A stretch of 64,000 nt of DNA from contig NC_092875.1 of assembly GCF_028372415.1 (NCBI RefSeq), forward strand, positions 190,183,522 to 190,247,521, in the 5' to 3' direction. The number at the start of each line of letters is the position of its first letter. Position 1 is the stretch's first letter. Made by a program: the position numbers and the translations under genes. The notes under the pieces were generated by a model, which was given only the letters and a program-made list of their open reading frames with translations, searched no databases and was not told the origin of the DNA. Origin of the DNA: Notamacropus eugenii. Lineage: Eukaryota > Chordata > Mammalia > Diprotodontia > Macropodidae. Below, piece by piece: positions 57,701 through 64,000 of the stretch.

Positions 57701-60498
57701 CCACCACTATAATAAGGCATAGAGATTGGAGTACAGTATTCCAGAGTGTAAAGGATATAAGCTTATAGCTAAGAATAACTTACTCAAGAAAACTTGGAAA
57801 AGGAAAATGGGTCTTTAGTGAAATAGAGGACTTCCATATATTCGTAATGAAAAGGCCAGAGCTTTTTAGAAACTTTGAAGTTCTGTAAACATAGGAGTCA
57901 AGAGAAACATAAAAAGGTAAACAAATGAACAATCTCAGGGGACTAAAGAATAAACTATTTACGTTCTAATATTACAAAATGAAAAATGTGTGCCCTCTAT
58001 TATAACTATGGGTCATCGGGGGAATCTGATTAGATGGATGACCTGGGAGTAGTTCTGTTATGTCTTGATGCTCTTAGAAGAAGAATAGAAAGGGACGGTA
58101 AGAGGAACTTACTAGGTGGAGGGGACGAGAGGTGAGAAAAGTTAGGGAAAATTGCCTCATAACTGAGGTGGTCAAGTAGAAATCTATGAAAGGGGAAGGG
58201 GGCGGTGTTTGGGGCATGACTGACTTGAATCTTACTCTCATCTGCACTGGTCAGAGGAAGGAAGAACACATAACACACAGAGTTAGATGCAGAAGTACAT
58301 TTTTCTCAGGCAGACAATATGTTTATATGTTCATCCTTCGTTGTCAAAGAAGACCATACCATCAGAGAAATGATGACATGACTTGCACTTGACTTTGTTT
58401 TGAGTGAGGGAGGGCTGTGCAGGTCACCAGCCTCACTTCTCCGCCAGAGCCATCTGAATCCAGTGATCAGGATGGTTGGAGATGACCCAGGATGAGGTAT
58501 TTGGGGTTAAGTGACTTGCCCAAGTTCACAGCTAGTGAGTGTCAAGTGTCTGGGGCATCAGGCAGAAAATAGGAAAAGAGAGAATGGAGAATTAGAGGGT
58601 GGGTATATTAAGGGATTTGTCCTAAGCAAAACAAATTCTGAGAATGTGTATAGTAGTGGCAAAGTATTGGGAACTGAGGGAATGCCTTATTTGGTGAATG
58701 GCTGAACAAGTTATGGTATGTGAATATGATGGAATGTGATTGTACTATAAGAGATGATGAAGTGAATGGTTCCAGAGAAACCTGGGAAGAACAATATGAA
58801 CTGATGCAAAGTGAAGTCAACGGAACCAGAAAAATAATTTATACAATAACAACAGTATGGCAGAGATAATTAACTTAGAGAGACATAGGAACTCTGATCA
58901 GCATAATGAGCAGCCATGATTACAGAGGACTGATGATGAAACATACTGCCCACCTCCTGATAGAGAGGTAAATGGCTCACAGCATAGCTGGAGACATTTT
59001 TTTAAACATGGCCAATACAGAAATTTGTTTTGATTGACTATACATCTTTGTAACCGGAGTTTTAAAATTTTTTCATTCTCGATTAGGGGGATGAGAGTTG
59101 GTGGGAAAGAAAGCAGATTTTTTGCAGATTAAAAAACATACACACACACACATATACCCATATACACATATATTAAGAGTTTCAAGATCATACCACAAAA
59201 GAAATGGGAAATTAAACCTAGAGAATGTAAGAAAGGAGATTATTTTCAGTCTTTTAAGGGTTGCCATAGAAGCAGCATTACACTTATTGTGCTTGACTCT
59301 AGAGGGCAGAAATAGGAGTGGGTGAAAGTTGCAGAAAGACAGCATTTAGCTTGATATAATGAAAAACTTAAAACTAGAGCTATCCAGAAGTGGAATGAAC
59401 TTAAAAAAAACAGCAGTGTGCTCTGTTTCTATTAAAAGTCTTTATACAAAGATCTCATGCTTAGTGGCAGTACTGTGTATTCTTCCCAGGATGACAGGGA
59501 TGATGTCCCTCACTCAAAGTCACTTTATATTTTGGGCAAACCGCTCCTCTCAGCCTCTGATTCTATAGTAGCATGGGTTTTCTAGTACCTTTGTTTCTCT
59601 GAAGCTCAGTATCCCTGTTTGTAGATCTTGTCCTAGTCATTCAAGCTAAGGACTATAATCCCTGTATTAGTACAAATAAAAAGGAAATGGGATATTGGTC
59701 CTTGTTGCAGTTTGACATTCCACAAGCTTCTTTAAATTGCCAAATAGGAACATGTTTTAAAAAATGGAAAGGTAGAAATCTAATATTTGCAGGATTATTT
59801 TCCAGGCTGAACTATTACTGAAGAGATTTGCATCTGTTTTTGTATCTCTGCTTATTTAATTGCCCAATTTCAAAAAGAAAGGAAAGCTAGGAGATAACTA
59901 AACCCCTTAAGCTTCATATATGATAAAAACTGGGAGTATAATAGAACTACTTAGTTTAAAGAGAATGTGATGCCAGAAGTAAACTTTAATGAATGATTGT
60001 AGAAAAAGCAATCAGTGGAATATTTATTCTTTTTCAAAGTGTTCTTTTTGTCTTACTGGAAAGCCCTTTAAAATATCATCAGTTCTGTATCCAGCATGTC
60101 CCAATCCTTTACTTCTTTTTTCCTCTGTTAACATGGGGTCACAGTCTTTGAAAGCAGCTAAAGGATTATGGAGTTTGATCACAATTCCTACTATTCAAAA
60201 ATGACTTTGAATATTAGAAGCAAATTTTATTTTGTAGGTGAATATGGACTATACTTGTGATTTTGATTAATGTTAAATATTTTGGACTTAGGAAAATGAT
60301 TTTATGTTAAAAATGAGTATTACCTGATTTTTTTTTGTCCTTTAAATATTTAGGTCCATTATTCGAGCCTTGATCAAGAATTTTTCTATTGCTTCTTTTT
60401 TTCCTGCTTTCATCACACTGCTGTTTTTTCAGCATAATCGAACAGCGTACGACATTGTAGCAGGAACCATTGTGGTAAAAAGAAATGGGGTTAGATGA
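45006..60498 (+). CDS. FAM8A1: FAM8A1, RDD-domain ER membrane protein of the HRD1 complex (five exons)
   Basis: The coding sequence joins 45006-45735, 51872-51992, 55922-56045, 57150-57289 and 60354-60498: 1,260 nt, 419 residues plus stop (human has 413). All introns are GT-AG and all phases agree. The protein has a variable Pro/Ala-rich N-terminus (P8 at about 133-140, A9 at about 197-205), a conserved block [20 protein letters not shown] (94-113), GYYNPFY (163-169), and a C-terminal RDD domain (about 245-419) with three hydrophobic segments near 258-283, 310-335 and 384-400. FAM8A1 is known to bind the cytoplasmic tail of the ubiquitin ligase HRD1 and to support HERP recruitment in ER-associated degradation. 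The ATG at 45006 (gcgaccATGg) is chosen over an in-frame ATG 36 bases upstream because MAEGPE matches the human N-terminus. Confidence 0.95.
46108..46260 (+). mobile_element. tRNA-derived SINE fragment in intron 1
   Basis: GGTAATATGGTAAAGTAGAT and AGTCAGAAGACCGAGGTTCA match the head and following segment of MIR/THER-type SINEs. Confidence 0.65.
46500..46665 (-). mobile_element. MIR/CORE-SINE fragment in intron 1
   Basis: GATAGGACTTGAACCCAGAA and CTTCCTGGCTCTGAGGCTAA are in the reverse-oriented SINE order. Confidence 0.7.
46670..46905 (+). mobile_element. Probable L1 3' fragment in intron 1
   Basis: 'aatttacagaaacatggaaaaatac', then GCAGAGCAAAAAAACCCAAC and 'ggagaatagcgtacatgataattgc', follows the L1 3' order seen at 41330-41410, but it is decayed. 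Confidence 0.45.
46955..47880 (-). mobile_element. CR1/L3-clade LINE, left part, intron 1
   Basis: Reverse-oriented CR1-like text: CTGAACACAGTACTTCAAAT, AATATAGTGGGACTGCCACC, 'tttgttggctaccacattatc' and TTGAATTTCATCTTTGACTC. The rest resumes at about 49745 after an L2 insertion. Confidence 0.65.
47885..49740 (+). mobile_element. L2 LINE, long copy, intron 1
   Basis: About 1.85 kb of L2 ORF2 and 3'UTR in sense with FAM8A1. RT-domain text is readable: 'gttccacagggctttctgtcctgggccctc' (VPQG..LGPL) and 'tatatgctgatgatcctcaaatct' (YADDPQI, the RT catalytic box). Then comes 'atgtccaagactgaactc', 'ctcatcactggatgtctggactat' and the end 'gcctagcacataataaacaataaataaatg'. Many breaks interrupt the frame. 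It splits a reverse-oriented CR1/L3 copy. Confidence 0.8.
49745..50345 (-). mobile_element. CR1/L3-clade LINE, right part, intron 1
   Basis: 'aaccagttaagaatctctgatttt', CAAAAGCTTTGCCAAAATCT, 'ggttaagctcattggcctatag' and CATCTGGGCCAGGTGACTTG are a clear continuation of 46955-47880. Confidence 0.65.
50670..50716 (-). mobile_element. SINE remnant
   Basis: GTCAGAGGTAGGACTTGAAC, then CCAGGTCTTCTTGAC. Confidence 0.55.
50985..51560 (-). mobile_element. Second CR1/L3-like copy, intron 1
   Basis: The order of motifs parallels 46990-47690 ('cttgaattccctcttacaacatccc', 'catattgaacttattgtccacc', 'cctgcaagtctttttctg'). It includes a short AGATC-type tandem run at 51270-51297. Confidence 0.5.
51872..51992 (+). 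CDS. FAM8A1: FAM8A1 exon 2
   Basis: The acceptor follows a long T tract ending TTTAG. It encodes [20 protein letters not shown], then [19 protein letters not shown]: the start of the RDD domain and its first membrane segment. The R and following D-containing helix (EMVDFF) are family hallmarks. The donor is AA|GTAAGT. Confidence 0.95.
51993..52795. other. FAM8A1 intron 2, 5' part
   Basis: I recognise no element here. Confidence 0.5.
52800..53310 (-). mobile_element. LINE-1 3' region, reverse, intron 2
   Basis: 'cctggttctgcttacttccttctgcatctg', TATTTATCATTTCTTAGTAA, 'tttagccattcctcaattaatggg' and 'ctagttctttgctatcacaaag' are reverse-complement L1 3' text. Confidence 0.7.
53311..54595. other. 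FAM8A1 intron 2, middle part
   Basis: No gene or named repeat is recognised. Confidence 0.45.
54600..55335 (+). mobile_element. L2 LINE fragment, intron 2
   Basis: L2 ORF2 C-terminal text: 'caggctctcatcagttcttacctgg', 'caacatcctcctaattggtctccc', 'cacatagctgctaaggcaattttcctaaagc', 'attggcctcctagtgattctaggatc'. Confidence 0.75.
55922..56045 (+). CDS. FAM8A1: FAM8A1 exon 3
   Basis: Encodes [42 protein letters not shown], nearly identical to human. It covers an acidic loop and the start of the second membrane segment. The donor is GAG|GTAAGA. Confidence 0.95.
56150..56335 (-). mobile_element. MIR SINE, intron 3
   Basis: AATACCCTCATTTTATAAGA, 'tcacagtagtaagagttaattaaggactag' and TTTTCCACTACACCTTGTGC are in reverse-oriented MIR order. 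Confidence 0.7.
56495..56700 (+). mobile_element. MIR SINE, intron 3
   Basis: 'gtatagtagaaagaattctaccgg', 'gggtttgaatcacagcttc', 'tttggctgtgtacgagttac' and 'tcatctataaaatagtgataatgatg' form a near-complete MIR in sense. Confidence 0.8.
56701..56830 (+). repeat. Old repeat fragment, intron 3
   Basis: 'actgagtccctacctgtgtcc' and 'tgccctgcactcagggagcttag' resemble the start of the family at 32640. Confidence 0.45.
57150..57289 (+). CDS. FAM8A1: FAM8A1 exon 4
   Basis: Encodes [46 protein letters not shown]. The [15 protein letters not shown] segment is the conserved RDD-family signature (TPGK..LGL.V). The donor is AC|GTAAGT. Confidence 0.95.
57380..59115 (+). mobile_element. Old HAL1/L1 copy with ORF1 remnant, intron 4
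   Basis: Decayed ORF1 RRM and CTD text is readable in order: 'tatctttggactacctgaaagcc', 'ttccaggtcaaagaagaaatacccaggcagcc', 'agaataacttactcaagaaaac', 'gaaatagaggacttccatat'. Directly after it come spacer or 3'UTR text, a SINE (58320-58565), then L1 3'-end sequence ('atatgatggaatgtgattgtactataag', 'cacctcctgatagagagg'). No full ORF2 lies between, so an ORF1-only origin is likely but not certain. It is much older than the two intergenic copies. Confidence 0.6.
58320..58565 (-). mobile_element. CORE-SINE nested in the intron-4 LINE
   Basis: 'ttcatccttcgttgtcaaagaagacc', GAGTGAGGGAGGGCTGTGCA, 'ccagagccatctgaatccagtg' and 'gttaagtgacttgcccaagttcac' form a recognisable marsupial SINE in reverse orientation. 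Its tRNA-like head is missing. Confidence 0.75.
59230..59445 (+). mobile_element. L3/CR1-clade fragment, intron 4
   Basis: GACTCTAGAGGGCAGAAATA, 'ggagtgggtgaaagttgcagaaagacagc' and 'agctatccagaagtggaatg' are in L3 3'-end order. Confidence 0.7.
59446..60353. other. FAM8A1 intron 4, 3' part
   Basis: No gene or named repeat is recognised before the exon 5 acceptor. Confidence 0.5.
60354..60498 (+). CDS. FAM8A1: FAM8A1 exon 5, coding part
   Basis: Encodes [48 protein letters not shown] and stops at TGA (60496-60498). The R..AYD...GT.VV ending is the C-terminal RDD signature. The acceptor is ATTTAG. Confidence 0.95.
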
Positions 60499-61625
60499 TG
60501 CCAAGAAAAAGCCGCGAATTCCATACTTGCTGTAATAATGACAAGACTAAAATTATGTTTTGAGGTCAACAGTATCCTTGGGTTAGATTAACTGGTGATT
60601 CAGAAATTAAAGTCACTCCCTTGTGATGCAGGTGACTATCCTGAAAGTATTGACTTTATTTGAATGCCAAAGAACTTTACTAAAAAAAGAAACACTACTT
60701 ATTCAATGAAAAAGTGTTGATTTTTTTCAGTTGAAAAGAAGGCATGTAATGTCACAATCAACTATGGATATATACTTTCTTACATTCTAAGGCATGATGA
60801 TTTGCTGGGAGTAATTGCAGCCTTGAGTCTCCAAATGAAATTTCTATAGGCTTTTGTGTTTAACACAAAAGGATGGAGAATGTCCAGTTGTGTTTTGTAA
60901 ACACCTATATAATCCACCTTCTAGGTAATGCCTCTTAGGAAGATTGCAACCTTTATTTTCTCCTAGGGGATGAAAGTAATTATTACCCTACCATCCTATT
61001 AACTGGATACCTGAGATATGAATTGGACAACAGAGGCTAAGGTTATTAGTTATCTCTTACTACTTAAAGCTTTTTAATATATACTGCATTTTACTTAAAG
61101 AATGGTGCAACTCTTCCACTATTCTAAATGTTTAATCCAAATGTGTATTTTGTGACAAGTCTTGCATGATGATGGTCACAAGTATTAAGTCTATTACTGT
61201 GTTATCAATGTTTTTTTTAAAGGAAGGTTAGTGATTCCTTTTTATAAATGAATCAAAAGTAAAATTTCCACCGTAAATTGAACTTTATATTGATGTGCAA
61301 ATGTTTCAGTGCTCTAAAGGGAACACTGTGAACTATAAATACATAGAGAGAAATAATCACTTCTTTTTGATGGTAAAAATGATTATTTCCATCAAGTTGT
61401 TGCATATAAACAGTATAATATGAAACAATATTCTAATTGTGTTTGCAGCATGAAGAAAGTATTAGTGTATCTCAGTGTTCTGAAGTTGGATGTAACATCT
61501 CTCTAAATAGGATTTTCACTCGATAATCAGTCCTCACTTTGTATCCTTTATAGTTACATAGTTGTACTGTTGGAGTGAACTGCATCAATCTGTTGAATAA
61601 AGAACCTCAGTATTTCGTGATATAT
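60499..61625 (+). other. FAM8A1: FAM8A1 3'UTR (to the proximal poly(A) site)
   Basis: AT-rich and mostly free of recognisable repeats, with AATAAA at 61596-61601. Two further hexamers (61990-61995 and 63516-63521) could give longer 3'UTRs. Confidence 0.6.
61596..61601 (+). terminator. FAM8A1: FAM8A1 poly(A) signal, proximal candidate
   Basis: AATAAA followed by GT- and T-rich sequence within 30 bases. Confidence 0.55.
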
Positions 61626-61989
61626 TTATATGTCATTATACTGTGAAACATTTATTTTTCCCAAGATGAAATAATTGTTTGAAAATAACTTGCAAAGGAA
61701 GTGTTGTCTTCAAATATTGATCAGAGTTTGAAAGTATTCTTTAGTTGCACTGGAATTCCTTAATCCTACCTATTTATTACCAGTGGGCCAAAAAGAATTC
61801 CATGGTTTCATTTGCTCAGTTTACTATCGACTATGCTGCTGGTTGCAGGGAATACAGTATTTAAGGAGTTAGGAAGAATGGTAATTCTATGTGTTGCCAT
61901 TTTATTCATTCCACTACTTAAAAAAAAAAAAAGCTGTGTTTTTCTTTCTTTTTTGCCCAAGTTAGCACTGTTGGGATATTTCTGAGCCA

Positions 61990-61995
61990 AATAAA
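61990..61995 (+). terminator. FAM8A1: FAM8A1 poly(A) signal, middle candidate
   Basis: AATAAA followed by strongly T-rich downstream sequence. Confidence 0.4.
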
Positions 61996-62061
61996 CAGGT
62001 TTTTCCAGTTTTAATTGATTTTTTTTAAACCATATTATAGCCAGCATCTCCATTTATTTGA

Positions 62062-62420
62062 AAGGAAGGGGCAGTGTGCTATAATGGAAAGAGCACTGGA
62101 TTTGGAATCGAGAGATCTGAATTCAAATCCCAGTTATAATACTATCCCTCTGATTGTAGACAAGTCCCTTTACCACTCTGGGCCCCAATTTCCTCATCTG
62201 TAAAATTACTTTTAAGTCTTGGTTCAGTGGTTTCAAACTCAAATAGAACAGGCTACATATTGACTCAGAAAACCACAAATTAATGTTACCTATGTTATAT
62301 TGTGATACTATTTATTTTGTTAAACATTTCCCAGTTACATTTTTAATCTGGTTCCCCCTATTTGTGACAGGTGAGTTTGACAGCTCTGGACTAAATGATC
62401 TAAATTCATTGCAGGTCTGA
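62062..62420 (+). mobile_element. MIR/THER-type SINE split by a MITE
   Basis: The head AGTGTGCTATAATGGAAAGA and AATTTCCTCATCTGTAAAAT lie left of 62228. The end 'actaaatgatctaaattcattg' and 'tctgaaactatgatcc' lies after 62389. Confidence 0.75.
62228..62389. mobile_element. hAT-like MITE inside the SINE
   Basis: The left end is CAGTGGTTTCAAACTCAAAT and the right end reads CAGAGCTGTCAAACTCACC in reverse complement, forming imperfect inverted termini of CAG...TCAAACTC type. The 162-bp element has no coding capacity. Confidence 0.65.
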
Positions 62421-63690
62421 AACTATGATCCTCGAATATTTTCTTACATAAACTTTTGTCAGACAGTACAGAAATTGTGTAGTGAAACAAAATAGCCTTT
62501 GATATTCTTAGCTTTTAGCAATAACATATGTAGACTTCCTGTTAATACTGTCATACCAATTTTTAAAATTATTTTTTCTCACGATTTACTATGGAAATTA
62601 TGTGGAATAATGTTTTTACAATTAGTGTTTACAGAACTTGAACAATGAGCCCTTTTTTGGTGTAACTTTATTTTAAGATTTTACAAGCCACATTTGTTTT
62701 TCAAAACTATTTGGTGTTAAATTCAGCTTCACTAAAAACTGTTGGAAGTAACTGTATGCTGGATTTGGGATTTGGTCATTATCTAAATTACTATGACATC
62801 ACAGAAAAATAAATTAACCAGTAATTAAATTAGCTTTTTAAACCTTACAGAATTCTATAAATTTGAATTGTTATTCTATGGGACAAGGTAGGAAATACTG
62901 CAAAAATACAGCTAATGTATATAATGATAATTCCTACTACTGTTTGTTGTACTAAATTTCATCATTGTCACTTTGTGGTTGTAACTTGAACATTATCACT
63001 CTTTCAGACTCCTAAGGAAGTACTTTAAAGTGCTCAAGTGGTACTATAACTATAGGAATATCTTTTTTCTCTTCAAAACTCTACACTCTTCCTTATTAAT
63101 AGGAATTTTAGTTGCCTTCCTCCCTTTTTTTGGTCATGAAATTACAACGCCCTAAAGTTAAGTTCAAGCTTAAGATAGAAAAAGATATTAGAAAACTTCA
63201 CCGCCTTCACATTCATGTATTTTATGATGTTTATATATTTTAAATTTAAAATGTAAGCATATCAGAAAAGGAAATTAAAGGGGGAGAAATTTGTGATATT
63301 ATTTCAGTGAGAGTTCTCTAAGTATAGCCACTGTATCTGAGAATGTAGAATTAACTTTACATCTTTATTACTGGAGTCTAGTATCACTATTTTATAAATT
63401 CTAAAAATATTCATCTCTAAAATTGTAATGAATAGCCCTGTGTGCTTCAGAAGAGGAAGCTTGAAATGCTTGTAAAGTTAATGATCATACAGATTCTTGC
63501 TGCATCATTCTGTTAAATAAAGCCTCTTTGATCAGATTGCTCAGTTATAAAGTGGAGTTAATTACTGTCTGATAAATAATGCCCAATTTTCTAGCATCTC
63601 AAAGTCTATTTTAAGCACTTAACCTGCCAGTACTATGAAAGGACTTCTAGCATAAATTTTCATGACAAGTCTTTCACAATTGAAATTTAC
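62421..63690. other. Downstream flank of FAM8A1, no repeat recognised
   Basis: AT-rich and repeat-poor. It could belong to a long FAM8A1 3'UTR or to the 3'UTR of a reverse-oriented neighbour; in human the next gene, NUP153, is on the opposite strand a few kb away. I see no coding exon. Confidence 0.45.
63516..63521 (+). terminator. Distal poly(A) signal candidate
   Basis: AATAAA about 3 kb after the FAM8A1 stop. It lies beyond SINE and MITE insertions, so it would require a long 3'UTR that includes them. Confidence 0.3.
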
Positions 63691-63795
63691 CAATCAAGCA
63701 TTTAAGCACCTACAATATATGTAAGTACCACAGACCCTGAGGATAAAAGACAAAAATTAAGTGCCCTCATGGGCTTAAATTCTATTGAGGGAGAC
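63690..63795 (+). repeat. Old interspersed repeat fragment
   Basis: 'gcatttaagcacctacaatatatg', 'gaccctgaggataaaagacaaaaat' and 'gccctcatgggcttaaattctattgaggg' belong to the same family as 32640-33300. Confidence 0.55.
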
Positions 63796-64000
63796 CATTT
63801 GTATATGTCTAGTTGAATATTATTAAACTAATGCACTGTCTAAACATTTTCTTATTCTGATTTATCTTAAGAATACACATTTTATCTTCTGAACTACATT
63901 ACATTTATAAATGAGGAAGTTTATTATGAAATGAATATACATCTTTTTTGCTAGGCCAACTTGTACAGATAATACAAATAATTGTCTGTTTCTGAGGTTT

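Noticed and set aside
60499-64000. A terminal NUP153 exon on the minus strand, expected from human gene order
   Set aside because: No coding match is seen. At most a 3'UTR could reach into the window.

Overview
The window is nuclear DNA of a mammal, almost certainly a marsupial (species not determined). The two host genes are spliced and clearly vertebrate. The repeats are LINE-1, ORF1-only HAL1-type elements, L2, CR1/L3-clade LINEs, and MIR/THER/MAR-type CORE-SINEs with tRNA-like heads, plus hAT-like DNA transposon remnants. There are no prokaryotic features. About 3.5% of the window is protein-coding or UTR of identifiable genes; the rest is intergenic or intronic repeat.

Layout. 1-1810: the last coding exon (267-350) and 3'UTR of CAP2 (+ strand), an actin regulator. 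1811-44280: a gene-poor spacer made of LINE and SINE layers. It holds a 5'-inverted L1 (about 20130-24335), a second 5'-inverted L1 (about 11260-12700), a truncated MANBAL retrocopy (25020-25345), and two nearly complete HAL1 elements in opposite orientation (25707-28487 minus, 34882-37824 plus). Each HAL1 copy is bounded by a perfect target-site duplication. The plus copy keeps an open 362-codon ORF1; the minus copy's ORF1 is open but its start ATG has been shifted out of frame. 44280-45800: the CpG island promoter and first exon of FAM8A1. 45006-60498: FAM8A1 in five coding exons with canonical splice sites, encoding 419 residues; its introns carry an old CR1/L3 copy split by an L2, an older HAL1/L1 copy and several SINEs. 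60499-64000: FAM8A1 3'UTR and downstream flank with three candidate poly(A) signals.

CAP2 followed by FAM8A1 in the same orientation, about 43 kb apart, is the arrangement on human 6p22.3, which supports orthology. The genes are neighbours but not functionally coupled: CAP2 acts on actin, while FAM8A1 is an RDD-family ER membrane protein of the HRD1 ERAD complex.

The most interesting signal is in the LINE ORF1 proteins. The HAL1 copies and an older, divergent L1 ORF1 share an N-terminal motif of the form TI[DE]xYF after a basic stretch, which resembles a PCNA-interacting (PIP) box. The HAL1 5'UTR contains a roughly 160-bp unit present once in one copy and twice in the other.
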